Shown here piece by piece: positions 45,479-55,829 of a stretch of DNA of 64,000 bases. The stretch is from Lumbricus rubellus (taxonomy: Eukaryota; Annelida; Clitellata; Crassiclitellata; Lumbricidae): contig OX243811.1 of the NCBI GenBank assembly GCA_945859605.1, positions 52,759,398 through 52,823,397 of the forward strand. Direction: 5' to 3'. The notes beneath the pieces were generated by a model that worked only from the letters and a program-made list of their open reading frames with translations, had not been told where the DNA came from and did no database searches. The number at the start of each line of letters is the position of its first letter. Position 1 is the first letter of the stretch. The position numbers and the translations under genes were made by a program.

Positions 45479-45980
45479 GGGAACGGACATTATTCCCCCC
45501 TGGACATTATCCCCCCGGACATTATCCACCCCGGACATTATCCCCCCCGGACATTATCCCCCCCCCGGCTTTTCGTAGGACATTATCCCCCCCGGACATT
45601 ATCCCCCCTTCATGTACAAATCAGGGTAAGCGTCGTGAGGGTCGGTTAGGGTAAGTGTAAGCGTCGTGAGGGTCGGTTAGGGTCAGTTTAAGCGTCGTGA
45701 GGGTCGGTTAGGGTCAGTTTAAGCGTCGTGAGGGTCGGTTAGGGTTAGTGTTAGGGTTAGTGTCGTCATTAGATGAATGAACGAATTGGAATCGTATACA
45801 GCCAGTAGGTTTGTTAACGTGATTTGAACTTCGTAGACTTATTAGCGTCAATCATTTTTAGGTAATAGACTGGAGGGGATAATGTCCTACTTCGGGGGGG
45901 ATAATGTCCGGGGGGGATAATGTCCGGGGGGGATAATGTCCGGGGGGATAATGACCAGGGGGGATAATGTCCTACAACCC
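45479..45980. mobile_element. Foldback element with GGACATTATCC arms and a target duplication
   Basis: The left arm (about 45485-45608) has seven ~16-bp units of GGACATTATCCCCCCC. The right arm (about 45873-45975) has six inverted units (GGGGGGATAATGTCC). A variant junction containing TAGGACATTATCC occurs at corresponding places in both arms. The direct repeat AGTAACCACG at 45469-45478 and 45981-45990 flanks the element, preceded by C on both sides, so the target duplication is 10-11 bp. The centre contains a separate 31-bp tandem array. No protein is encoded. Confidence 0.9.
45625..45771. repeat. 31-bp tandem repeat with telomere-like TTAGGG words
   Basis: Four units spaced exactly 31 bp (first two at 45628 and 45659) share AAGCGTCGTGAGGGTCGG followed by TTAGGGT. 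The array ends in GTTAGGGTTAGTGTTAGGG. It lies in the centre of the foldback element. Confidence 0.9.
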
Positions 45981-45999
45981 AGTAACCACGAGGGATCGT

Positions 46000-46590
46000 G
46001 ATGTTTATGAGCTATTATAGTCTATAGCCTAATGCATTCAACTGACAGACCAACTACGCTGAAGGCTCAACACATAGCCCTTCAGTGTCAGATATCCCAT
46101 GTCTGAATCGGCGTAGGCAAAGCGATATGGCCAAGTGAAATATTTTAGACGTGTCTCGCTCGATCCTCGATCATATTGCAAACCTATACATGAGAATAAA
46201 GAGGACATTCTTTGGGTATTCATCCATTGTTGTCACCCAGCCATGCATGACGAAACTGGAAGAACATCTTTTTACAAGCGACCGACGTTAGGCCTAATGC
46301 ATTCTAATGCATTCTCAATTCTGTCTACCCATACCACTGTTAGGCTGTCCTTTGACTCATAGAGCAGGAGAGGCGTTTTATCATACTTAGTATTACCTAC
46401 CCACGCCGTGGTTTGGATGTATTGAAAAAACGGTCCAGTGTGCTTAAACATGCATTGAGACCTAATGGCAAGGCCTATTTTCCCTACGTGCTATAGTTGC
46501 AAGGGTGAACTCTGTCTAAGCGTCACTTTAAATGACGAAAATAGGCTACACACGACTGACATTGTTGCGATATATTATGATTAGAGAGGG
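46000..46590. other. Intergenic sequence, no gene seen
   Basis: Unique sequence between the foldback element and a tetranucleotide array. No supported gene. Confidence 0.45.
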
Positions 46591-46599
46591 AGTCAGACA

Positions 46600-46728
46600 G
46601 ATGGACGGATGGATGAATGGATGGATGGAGAAAGGGATAGATTGATGGATGGACTGATTGATGGATGGACTGATGGATGGATGAATGGATGGACGGATAG
46701 ACGGATGGAGGGACAAACGGATGAATGG
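46600..46728. repeat. (GGAT)n imperfect microsatellite
   Basis: GATGGATGGATGAATGGATGG-like units with many substitutions (ACGG, AAGG, ATTG). Confidence 0.95.
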
Positions 46729-46729
46729 T

Positions 46730-47760
46730 TGAAATTTTACACATGCTGTAGTAGGCCTATTATAGAAGTGGCCACTTCTACTATAATTATAATAGTGTCT
46801 AATAATTGAAGACAATGTCTAACAATCAATGAAGCATGACCCAAAGTCATGGAATCTCACATCCGCAGAAAATACTAAGCCGTTGCGTGATTCAACGCCA
46901 CCGTGACTTTCCTGTGGCATCGGAAAAAGTATAGGCCTACGTCGTTCATTAACTAATCTCGACATTGGACTATAATAATTAGATACATGTATTTTAAAAT
47001 ATATTATAAGAAATTCCTCCATCAACATAGAGTAAGCTATAACTACAGCCGCTCTTCCTCGTTACGTTTGTGTTCTTTTGTACAGACTTTAAGTGTGTAC
47101 GGTATTGTACAAGGAGAATACTGAAGTATCACGTATAGCCCCATAAAATCACAAGAACGCCGCTATCGTGTTTTTTCTCCATAACTGATGCCTGACAAGC
47201 TTGCCACTATCGCACAAAAGATATCGAGCACAATTTCATGCAAAAAACACAAGCAAACACAGCGCCACTTGTATTGATAAAAGGAAGTTCTTTGTAGAGT
47301 CAGCAGTGGCACTGGTGGCTTGCGTGAAGGCATGAAAGCAACCAAGTTCGGTTTTTATCTGGTTAGTAGACGGTGGTCAGCGAACCGTGAAGTGAAGCTA
47401 AGCTCATATGAGTCGTGGCAACACCCCACCCCTTACACACCCCCACCCACCGTCAGCAGATCGTCGGCCATGCACGGTCTAATTCGTGACAGACTCGAGA
47501 AGCATTCAATTGTGGTCGATCAATGACAATGCCACCGGGCTTTTTTTTATTCAGCGCCATACGGATAGGCTGCTATCCAACGCCGCACAAGCAATTATTG
47601 CATGCCATGATGTTACGGTGATCACACTTTCCACAGGTCTGGACTCGTCGTCGGGTCGTCTGGCCTAAAAAAATCGTGGATATTATGCTGGTCAGATTGC
47701 TTAAAGTTGTTGTGCTACTCGTTGCGTAACATTATCGATATATGATCGCCTGTAGGAAAT
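46730..47760. other. Upstream intergenic region of the LRR-mucin gene
   Basis: No gene supported. TAGGCCTA occurs near 46754 and 46933. A CACCCCACCCCTTACACACC stretch lies near 47420. Confidence 0.45.
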
Positions 47761-47769
47761 AAACGCTCG

Positions 47770-47809
47770 CCAAAGACATGTGCATCTTCACCAAAGACAT
47801 GTGCATCTT
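47770..47809. promoter_or_regulatory. Duplicated CCAAAGACATGTGCATCTT motif upstream of the LRR-mucin gene
   Basis: The 19-bp phrase occurs at 47770-47788 and 47791-47809, 21 bp apart, about two helical turns. It contains an E-box-like CATGTG and an octamer-like ATGTGCAT. A TATA-like TATAATAA follows near 47874, about 135 bp before the start codon. The regulatory role is inference from repetition and position. Confidence 0.35.
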
Positions 47810-48011
47810 GGCTTTTGTGCGTGATCTTTGCCTGCAGGTGTACTTAGCGCACCCACAGAGTGTCGACATTCTGTATAATAACAGATAGTCTACGGGTTCG
47901 TGCAAAAAAAACCAAAAGGAGCAACATAATAAGTTCTAGCTCTGTTACAGTACAACTGACAGGAATACATAGCGTCCGATCTCAGATCCGTGAACTGTTA
48001 TATCGCCGTAA

Positions 48012-51000
48012 ATGAATACGTATAACACTTTTCGTAACAACTCTCGGTCACTGACCTATGGGGTCATGTGTCTCGCAATTGCAATCTTCGTCGTGAGTAT
48101 CGTGGGTGTGAACTCACAGTCAGAATGTCCAGCCACTTATCCTGGATGTTCCTGTGATGAACTGTGGCCGTCCAGCATCGCCTGTCAAAAGTTGGGTGTC
48201 CTCGAAAAGGTTCCTCCGTTTAACATCTCAAATGACCTCTTCATAGAACTGAGTATCTCAACAGACACAAGGTTGATGCAAATCCAAGCAAATGCTTTCC
48301 AGGGACTTCGCCTAAACCGACTGACGCTACAAAGGCTTGGAATTAAGACCATCGATGAAAAGGCTTTTCTTGGAATAGCACCGGATGCGTTGGAAGAGAT
48401 TCACCTGGATCAAAACCTTATTCGAACCATACTTCCACGGACATTCGCGGGATTTACTCGAATGAAAACGCTTCATCTGGAGAATAACAACTTGCAGAAC
48501 CTTCCTGCAGACGTGTTCTCGAATCTGAGTTCACTGAATTATCTTTACCTTTACAACAATCGACTGAAGTCTGTTCCTGATTCGTTATTCCAAGGTCTGC
48601 CTTCACTTATCCTTTTAAGTCTCGTTTCCAACGAATTGGCAGTCATCAAAAGCAGTCTGTTTGCCAATAACTTGCTACTCGAGAATCTTGATTTGAGTGA
48701 TAATAGTATCTCAACTATCGAAAAACACGCATTTCAATCGCTAACATCACTCAACAGACTGGCCATTATTAACAATCGCCTGCAAGTTCTAGATCCGGGC
48801 GTCTTTCAAACACTGTCTCAACTTGGAAGTCTGGATTTGTCAAAAAATAATCTAAGTTACATTGATTCGAACATTTTGTTAGGACTCAGAAGTTTGGCAA
48901 CTTTAACTGTTACCAGAAACCAGATTAAATATTTGACAGTTGACCTGCTACGTTACCAAACCACTCTACGAATTCTAGATTTGTCTCAAAACGGTATCAT
49001 CAAAATCCCTGATGGATTCTTTGCCAACCAGTCAACTCTTGATACTTTGACGCTTGATATGAACTTCATAAGTGAAATACCCGTCTCCACTTTTCTTGGA
49101 CTTTCATCTCTAAAAACACTCAACATAAGAAGCAATGAACTGCGATCAATCCGGAATGATGCATTCTTCAATCTACCAAATTTGACTAATCTCGATCTAT
49201 CTAACAACTTAATCGAAATAGTTGAACCTGGAAGCTTCACCCGTCAATCAAAACTGTATAAAGTTAATCTCAGAGGCAACAGAATGGTGATCGTACCAAT
49301 TGGAATTTTTGAAAACCTTCCAAGCCTGAATTTCATCGATCTGCAGCAGAATTCAATTCAGAGTATAGCTGCTAAAGCCTTCAACAACCTTCCTACTCTC
49401 AACCAAGTATTGCTATCAAATAACCAGATTCGAAGTCTTCCAACTGATACTTTCTCGAATGTTCCAAGACTAAGGACCATTTATCTATCAGAGAATGATT
49501 TAAACGAGTTTCCACAGGGATTAATTCAGCAGTTAACGTCACTCGTCAGCTTGCCATTGGACGGAAACAACATCAGCTATGTACCAGAAAGAGCGTACGA
49601 TTATTTCAAGGCAACAATGGTCATACTGACGAATAATCGAATAAGTTTTCTTGATCCGTTGGCATTCCATGGAGAAATGTCTGTGACCAGCATCAAGCTC
49701 AATCGTAACCAGCTGACCGATATTCCAGCAGACGCATTCAATGAATGGAAGTTGGATAAAGTAACGACACTGGATGTTAGCTATAACCTTCTGACTCGAA
49801 TACGTGCCAATATGTTTCAGGGTCTGAGTGGCTTGCAACAGTTGGATCTCTCTTACAATAACATCGATGTTTTGGAAGACAACTGTTTTAGGGCTTTGAT
49901 CGGTTTGAAAACGTTGAACCTGGCAGGAAACAAGTTGAATTCGTTGACAGGTCAAATGTTTACGAGTATTGCCAACAATCCTCTGACGCTCATTCTCGAC
50001 TCAAATTTTCTGACGGGCGATTCTCTGAATGCCTTGGGAACGATGCATGGACTAGTAAGTCTTTCACTACAAAACAATAGCATCTCACAGCTACCGGATT
50101 TGGCAACCAACGCATTTGGTAACCTGACGACTTTACAACTCAGAAGTAATAATCTCATGCAGTTGAATTCAAACACATTAGGACGATTGACAACTCTTAT
50201 GAAACTTGATCTGGGAAGCAACCTACTAACATCAGATTCCCTTACTTCTCTTCAGATCCTAGGTCAGCTGAATATACTACGAATAGACGAAAACATGATC
50301 CAAGATATTCCTTCAGGTACTAGACTCAATTCTGCACTGACCGAGTTAGACATGTCATTCAACCAACTCAGCAACAGTGCCTTGGATCAGATATCAACTT
50401 TGACCAATCTGCAAACCTTGATACTCGATGGCAATCAAATTGGAAGTTTTCCATTTATTAATGCAGGTCTGAAATTCGCTAGTTTGGACAATTTGTCAAT
50501 CAGTCAGAATTTCTTAATAGGTTCTGACTTGAATTTGCTGAATGCATTCCCGGCGATAACTGAATTGTATCTCGATGACAATGCAATTGACTATCTGCCG
50601 AATAACATCTTCCTCGACAAATTCAACCTGCAGAAGCTTTCGCTACGAAACAATCGTCTTCATTCTCTGAATAGTTCGTCACTTGAATGGTTTGAAATGA
50701 GCGGCCAGAGTTTATTTCTTTCTGGAAATAAACTAACGGATATTGCATCTGACGCCTTTCTAAGCCTCAGCTACCTAAAGCAACTGGACCTTTCAAATAA
50801 CAGCATCAACAGACTCGTTCTACCTCCTGTGATGTCTGCCCTACAAGTTCTTCGAATCGATTCCAATCAGCTGGACCAATTCCCAGAAGGTCTACGTAAC
50901 TTTGGTACAGCAGATGTGCTAACTTTGTTAAATGTGTCAAACAACTTTCTGACAACTATGCCATCAATGACCATCTATGGCACAAGTGACAATGTCAAAG

Positions 51001-54000
51001 TTCAGACAGTTGACCTTCATGGAAATCAGTTGACTACAGTTGATGACCTGACATTGGTTGGTTACTTTAGAACCGTGAACCTGCAAGGCAACAGCCTGAC
51101 TGACATTTCAAATGGAACTTTAGGCAGAATACTTAACCTTACTCAACTCGATCTCTCATGGAATCTGCTATCTACTATTCCACAAGCAATATGTTCATCC
51201 AGTTTTGCCATAACGAATTTGAAGTTGTCGGATAACAGGATATCGACCTTATGTAAGGGTGAAGTGTTAGCAAATATGTCTTCAGCAATACTTGATCTTG
51301 ACTTGAGCTACAATCAATTGGTCGATGTACCTCCAAGTTTCCTGTCATTTCTTGGACCATCACTGAATCATCTCAACTTGAGCAATAACCTTCTTACTGG
51401 ACTCAACGGTTCATCTGTTAACACGTCATTTCCAAATCTTCAAAGTCTTTATATGGAGGGCAACTCGTGGAACTGTGATTGCAACCTCTTGTGGTATCGT
51501 CAAATTGCTGCAGAAATTGATGTCGACTGGCCAGTCTGTGCCACTCCCCCCATTTATCGAGACATCTTGGTGGAATGTTATGATGTGGGCAGCTGCGTCT
51601 ACCCAATTACCACCACACCGAACCCAAAATGTTCTGCAACAAGACCAGCTTTTCTTACACATCCAAGCAGAACCACTGCGCCAACTCGTCCTACTCCATC
51701 AATGACTCAAAGCTCAACGCAGTCAGGCGGAAGTCCAAGTCCGGCATCAACGACATCTTCTTCTTCAATAATGATTCAGTCATCCACCGACACAGTTAAT
51801 AAGAGTTCAACATCGATCGGATTTATGGTGTCTTCGAGTCCAGCAGCGCTGAATCCAAACGCTACATCCACATCTAAGTCGCCTCCAATTGATGTCACGA
51901 TGTCTGAGGATCCTGCATCAAGGTCGTCAACGAAACTTTACAACACAGCGTCAACAACGTTGATGATTTCGACCATGTCAAGTGTCTCCGTAACGCACAA
52001 CTCATCGGAGAAATCATCAAGTGCGATGAACGGCACTTCGACCGTACCACCAAGTTCAAATCATGGCTCGGCTACCTATACATCGTCTCTGAATAATTCG
52101 TCTACCGCATCATCCCATGGTTTTGTATCTGCTCCAGGAAATGGAACAACCACTTCGACTTCAAACTCAACGATGCTATCGTCTTCTTCCTCATCTTCTG
52201 CAGGTACCACATCGCATTCTCTGGGCTCTGATTCCTTTTCTCGTACAACGCAACCAGTGAATACTAGTTTCTCAAACGGTTCCAACCACGGAGGAGGCGA
52301 TTCAAGTTTTGGCAACGAGACAACCGCTTTTGCTTCAAATCCAAACGTGACGACCGCTTTACAATCACCGTCAACGATCAAGTGGTCAAACGCGACCGGA
52401 TTCTCACCACCAGACATAGTTTCAGGTTTTGCATCTCCGTCAACGAGACAAATTATTTCAAACGTGTCAACCGTGTCTGGATTGCAGTCCAATGAAACAC
52501 TGACGTCCACTCCAAGCCATTCTTCAAGTACGAATACAACACTACACTTAATAAACGCTACTTCTACTTCATGGACAGGCTCAACGGCGTCAAGTGTAAG
52601 CGGAACATCAGTATCAGGTTCTATGCAAAACACATCCAACTCAAGTGTTGGAAATTACACAGTTTCTGGTTCGACCATTTCAATGACATCCATCGTAATT
52701 CTTTCAACACCTTCTTCGGCAATCAGCAACAACAGGTCGATGCTTAGTTCTGAATCGCCGCACAACACGACAATGTTTACAAGTACAACGTCTCCTCTCA
52801 ACATTACCACTGGAGCTGCAAGTAATTATTCAAACAGCTTCAACAGTTCTACCTCACCTCCAACGAGAGGACCTGATTTGCCACCGAACAGTTCTGCAAA
52901 TGGAACAATGGATTCAACCACACGAGCATCACCATCCAGCACGGTAACAAACCAGAATTCAACGATCAGTCATAATATATCAGTATCTGATAATGTGACG
53001 TATTCAAGCATGCCTACGGTGTCTTCAACTCCAATGCATAATGCAACTACGGCAATGCATTCGAATGATACGTTGGTTCCAGTCCCGAGCATTTCAGGAA
53101 ATGCTACGACAACGCCACAAACTGTCATTAATGAAACCTCCTTCGCTTCTTCAAACCAGAGCTCGACCTCATCCATCAGATCTTCTACGATGTCCGTCTC
53201 AACATCTAATGCAACATCAAATCCAATCTCATTCGGTTTCACTTCACCTCCCACTCACAGTTCACTGTCTAATATGACAGGTTCGACCATTTCCAGTGTT
53301 GCAGTATCATCGACGCTCACATCGCTTTTGAGCCCAGGTATGCCGTCGAACAATAACAGCACTGAAACCATCGCTTCTGCCAATCATTCGTCCACACCAA
53401 GTTGGAGTTCAACAACACAGAACCAGGATTCTTCTTCTGCACATTCCGGTTCAGCATTAAATGTGACGACTGCAGCAACACCCAGCACCATCAACGGAAG
53501 TTCAACCATCGCCATCAACAGAAGTTCAACCAGTACCATCAACGGAAGTTCAACCAGTACCATCAACGGAAGTTCAACCAGTCCGTCATCCACGTTTTCA
53601 TCATCGTCAAATCAAAGCTTATATGGAAATCTGACATCGCCATCTTACGAAGCTACAAGCAGCAGACAATCTACGAATCCTATCAACATGAACATTTCCG
53701 TTTCAACTGCTTCCGCCTCATCATCGCACGTTTCTTCGATCTCTGGCGAAAATAATTCAAGTGTTTGGCTGACAACACCAGCATCCTCAAACTGGACATC
53801 TACTACTGCAATCAGAAGTACCGCAAACTCTTCTTTGATCTCTGAAGAAAATTCCACTGTAGGATTAACAACACCAGTGTCCTCAAACTCAACATCAACT
53901 ACTACAATCAGAAGTACCGCAAATACTTCTTTGATCTCTGGAGAAAATTCTACTGTAGGGTTAACAACCCCAGCGTCCTCAAATTTGACATCAACTACTA

Positions 54001-55829
54001 CAATCAGAAGTACCGCAAATACTTCTTTGATCTCTGGAGATAATTCCACTGTAGGATTAACAACACCAGTGTCCTCAAACTGGACGTCAACAACTACAAT
54101 CGGAAGTACCACGAATGCAAGCAACTTTACAAGTTCTTCTACTAACGGGATTCCAGTGATTCCATCGAACACAACAACTTCACCCAGACCACCGATGTCA
54201 GAGACTTCAAGCTTTTCGAATACGTCCGTCACTTCATTACCAACAGCAATGACTACACCGAACACAGTCACACAGAACTTTTCAACTTCATTGGTCTCTT
54301 CGATGGTGAATTCTTCGAACACAGCACAAACGATGTCCATGACCAACTCAAGCGACTTCACTTCAACAGCTTCATTCAGTACTGTCAATGCTTCCATTTC
54401 TACTACGATTTCTTCCACAAATTTAACCATGTCGACCAATTATACTAATCCAAGCGATGTACCACCACCTCCAACAATACCTGTATCCCTGTCTACCACC
54501 TCAAACATATCAACCACCTTATTCTCTGCCAGTTCGAACACAATGTCTGCTTCCATCAATTCCAGCGCTCCAGACACCTCCAGTACTTTGAGTAGTACTC
54601 CAATCATAGTCAACCCAACCAGCTCTGGAAATTCATCAACTACTCCCATGGCTGTTTCCAGCAACACAACCACGGCATTCATTTCGTCTACCAGTCCAAT
54701 GCCTTTTGTAAACGTCAGTCTAACCACCTCAGGTATGTCAAGCTCAGCCTCTTTCACAAGCTCCATCAATATGACCACAACTACACCTTTGATCCCGTTC
54801 TTCTCTCCTTCATCAACGGATACGTCGATTAGCACCACTCAAACGTCAAGTACAGACGTCAACATGTCACAAAGCACTTCCACTACGATCACCCCAAGTT
54901 CTTCATCTTCAACTTCCACTACGATGACTCCAAGTTCTTCATCTTCTACTTCCACTACACTCACACCAAGTTCTTCATCTCTTACTTCCACTACGCTGAC
55001 TCCAAGTTCTTCATCTTCAACTTCTACTACGCTGACTCCAAGTTCTTCATCTTCAACTTCTACTACGCTGACTCCAAGTTCTTCATCTCCAACTTCTACT
55101 ACGCTGACTCCAAGTTCTTCATCTTCAACTTCCACTACGCTCACTCCAAGTTCTTCATCTCCAACTTCTACTACGCTGACTCCAAGTTCTTCATCTCCAA
55201 CTTCTACTACGCTGACTCCAAGTTCTTCATCTCCAACTTCCACTACACTCACACCAAGTTCTTCATCTCCAACTTCTACTACGCTGACTCCAAGTTCTTC
55301 ATCTCCAACCTCCACTACGCTCACCCCAAGTTCTTCATCTCCAACCTCCACTACACTCACACCAAGTTCTTCATCTCCAACCTCCACTACGCTCACTCCA
55401 AGTTCTTCATCTACAACTTCTTCACCGACTCCAAAAACAGGACCTACAGGCACGCCAATTTCCAGTTCGTCGTCCAAACCTGAGCTAAGTTCCTTATCAA
55501 CCCCCGGGTCAACGTACTCAGCCACTCCAGGACTGAATCCTTCATCATCAACCTTTCAACCCACCTCAAGCTCGCCGCAGCTTGCCACTGCAGCGGCAAG
55601 CCAATCTGACGGGCTTTCCGAAAGAGACAAGATCATATTGGGGGTCGTATTAGGCGCCGGTCTGTTCCTAATTCTCATTGGGATCGTAGCAATTGCTCTC
55701 TGCGTCAAATACCACAACAACGCCAACAAACGAAAGAATGCATACAGCATCAATGGCACACGGATAATGGAAATGAATGGGGCAGAACGACGTGCTGCGA
55801 TTCCTCACTACCAAGACACCAAAGCATAA
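48012..55829 (+). CDS. Giant single-exon LRR receptor with mucin-like stalk
   Basis: A 2605-residue type I membrane protein in one uninterrupted exon. After a hydrophobic signal (VMCLAIAIFVVSIVGVNS, ~19-36) comes a Cys-rich LRR N-cap (CPATYPGCSCDELW...C) and then some 40-45 leucine-rich repeats of ~24 residues (LxxLxLxxNxI/L) to ~1145. An LRR C-cap with NSWNCDCNLLWY (~1150-1200) follows. From ~1212 to ~2535 the chain is almost entirely Ser/Thr/Pro/Asn with very many N-x-S/T sequons, a mucin-like stalk. A membrane helix (LGVVLGAGLFLILIGIVAIAL, ~2542-2563) and a ~40-residue basic tail ending DTKA complete it. No TIR, kinase or Ig domain is present. The ectodomain resembles chaoptin- or Slit-type LRR proteins, and adhesion or recognition is the likely role by analogy. 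The product is not recognised as a named orthologue. The start is chosen because signal peptide and N-cap follow directly. Confidence 0.93.
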   Translation: MNTYNTFRNNSRSLTYGVMCLAIAIFVVSIVGVNSQSECPATYPGCSCDELWPSSIACQKLGVLEKVPPFNISNDLFIELSISTDTRLMQIQANAFQGLRLNRLTLQRLGIKTIDEKAFLGIAPDALEEIHLDQNLIRTILPRTFAGFTRMKTLHLENNNLQNLPADVFSNLSSLNYLYLYNNRLKSVPDSLFQGLPSLILLSLVSNELAVIKSSLFANNLLLENLDLSDNSISTIEKHAFQSLTSLNRLAIINNRLQVLDPGVFQTLSQLGSLDLSKNNLSYIDSNILLGLRSLATLTVTRNQIKYLTVDLLRYQTTLRILDLSQNGIIKIPDGFFANQSTLDTLTLDMNFISEIPVSTFLGLSSLKTLNIRSNELRSIRNDAFFNLPNLTNLDLSNNLIEIVEPGSFTRQSKLYKVNLRGNRMVIVPIGIFENLPSLNFIDLQQNSIQSIAAKAFNNLPTLNQVLLSNNQIRSLPTDTFSNVPRLRTIYLSENDLNEFPQGLIQQLTSLVSLPLDGNNISYVPERAYDYFKATMVILTNNRISFLDPLAFHGEMSVTSIKLNRNQLTDIPADAFNEWKLDKVTTLDVSYNLLTRIRANMFQGLSGLQQLDLSYNNIDVLEDNCFRALIGLKTLNLAGNKLNSLTGQMFTSIANNPLTLILDSNFLTGDSLNALGTMHGLVSLSLQNNSISQLPDLATNAFGNLTTLQLRSNNLMQLNSNTLGRLTTLMKLDLGSNLLTSDSLTSLQILGQLNILRIDENMIQDIPSGTRLNSALTELDMSFNQLSNSALDQISTLTNLQTLILDGNQIGSFPFINAGLKFASLDNLSISQNFLIGSDLNLLNAFPAITELYLDDNAIDYLPNNIFLDKFNLQKLSLRNNRLHSLNSSSLEWFEMSGQSLFLSGNKLTDIASDAFLSLSYLKQLDLSNNSINRLVLPPVMSALQVLRIDSNQLDQFPEGLRNFGTADVLTLLNVSNNFLTTMPSMTIYGTSDNVKVQTVDLHGNQLTTVDDLTLVGYFRTVNLQGNSLTDISNGTLGRILNLTQLDLSWNLLSTIPQAICSSSFAITNLKLSDNRISTLCKGEVLANMSSAILDLDLSYNQLVDVPPSFLSFLGPSLNHLNLSNNLLTGLNGSSVNTSFPNLQSLYMEGNSWNCDCNLLWYRQIAAEIDVDWPVCATPPIYRDILVECYDVGSCVYPITTTPNPKCSATRPAFLTHPSRTTAPTRPTPSMTQSSTQSGGSPSPASTTSSSSIMIQSSTDTVNKSSTSIGFMVSSSPAALNPNATSTSKSPPIDVTMSEDPASRSSTKLYNTASTTLMISTMSSVSVTHNSSEKSSSAMNGTSTVPPSSNHGSATYTSSLNNSSTASSHGFVSAPGNGTTTSTSNSTMLSSSSSSSAGTTSHSLGSDSFSRTTQPVNTSFSNGSNHGGGDSSFGNETTAFASNPNVTTALQSPSTIKWSNATGFSPPDIVSGFASPSTRQIISNVSTVSGLQSNETLTSTPSHSSSTNTTLHLINATSTSWTGSTASSVSGTSVSGSMQNTSNSSVGNYTVSGSTISMTSIVILSTPSSAISNNRSMLSSESPHNTTMFTSTTSPLNITTGAASNYSNSFNSSTSPPTRGPDLPPNSSANGTMDSTTRASPSSTVTNQNSTISHNISVSDNVTYSSMPTVSSTPMHNATTAMHSNDTLVPVPSISGNATTTPQTVINETSFASSNQSSTSSIRSSTMSVSTSNATSNPISFGFTSPPTHSSLSNMTGSTISSVAVSSTLTSLLSPGMPSNNNSTETIASANHSSTPSWSSTTQNQDSSSAHSGSALNVTTAATPSTINGSSTIAINRSSTSTINGSSTSTINGSSTSPSSTFSSSSNQSLYGNLTSPSYEATSSRQSTNPINMNISVSTASASSSHVSSISGENNSSVWLTTPASSNWTSTTAIRSTANSSLISEENSTVGLTTPVSSNSTSTTTIRSTANTSLISGENSTVGLTTPASSNLTSTTTIRSTANTSLISGDNSTVGLTTPVSSNWTSTTTIGSTTNASNFTSSSTNGIPVIPSNTTTSPRPPMSETSSFSNTSVTSLPTAMTTPNTVTQNFSTSLVSSMVNSSNTAQTMSMTNSSDFTSTASFSTVNASISTTISSTNLTMSTNYTNPSDVPPPPTIPVSLSTTSNISTTLFSASSNTMSASINSSAPDTSSTLSSTPIIVNPTSSGNSSTTPMAVSSNTTTAFISSTSPMPFVNVSLTTSGMSSSASFTSSINMTTTTPLIPFFSPSSTDTSISTTQTSSTDVNMSQSTSTTITPSSSSSTSTTMTPSSSSSTSTTLTPSSSSLTSTTLTPSSSSSTSTTLTPSSSSSTSTTLTPSSSSPTSTTLTPSSSSSTSTTLTPSSSSPTSTTLTPSSSSPTSTTLTPSSSSPTSTTLTPSSSSPTSTTLTPSSSSPTSTTLTPSSSSPTSTTLTPSSSSPTSTTLTPSSSSTTSSPTPKTGPTGTPISSSSSKPELSSLSTPGSTYSATPGLNPSSSTFQPTSSSPQLATAAASQSDGLSERDKIILGVVLGAGLFLILIGIVAIALCVKYHNNANKRKNAYSINGTRIMEMNGAERRAAIPHYQDTKA
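53755..54110 (+). repeat. 96-bp coding tandem repeat in the mucin stalk
   Basis: About four copies of a 32-residue unit (STVGLTTPxSSNxTSTTTI, then RSTANTSLISGEN) lie in frame. Each carries two or more N-glycosylation sequons. Copies differ by a few substitutions. A smaller NGSST repeat of four units precedes it (53494-53580). Confidence 0.9.
54874..55415 (+). repeat. 36-bp coding tandem repeat in the mucin stalk, 15 copies
   Basis: Fifteen in-frame copies of a 12-residue unit (LTPSSSSPTSTT with S/L/P/T variants) lie just outside the membrane helix. Copies are very similar at the DNA level and differ mainly at synonymous CTGACT/CTCACA positions, so the array probably varies in number between individuals. 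The minus strand is also open across it. Confidence 0.95.

Noticed and set aside
45625..45771. A chromosome end or true telomere tract
   Set aside because: TTAGGG occurs only once per 31-bp unit, within a bounded element and with ordinary sequence on both sides.
45485..45975. CRISPR-like or promoter array of GGACATTATCC units
   Set aside because: Inverted arms, spacing too short for spacers, and a flanking target duplication show a foldback transposon.
52076..55525. Several long minus-strand frames opposite the LRR-mucin gene
   Set aside because: They are antisense shadows of Ser/Thr codons and tandem repeats, and read as low-complexity Val/Glu-rich sequence.
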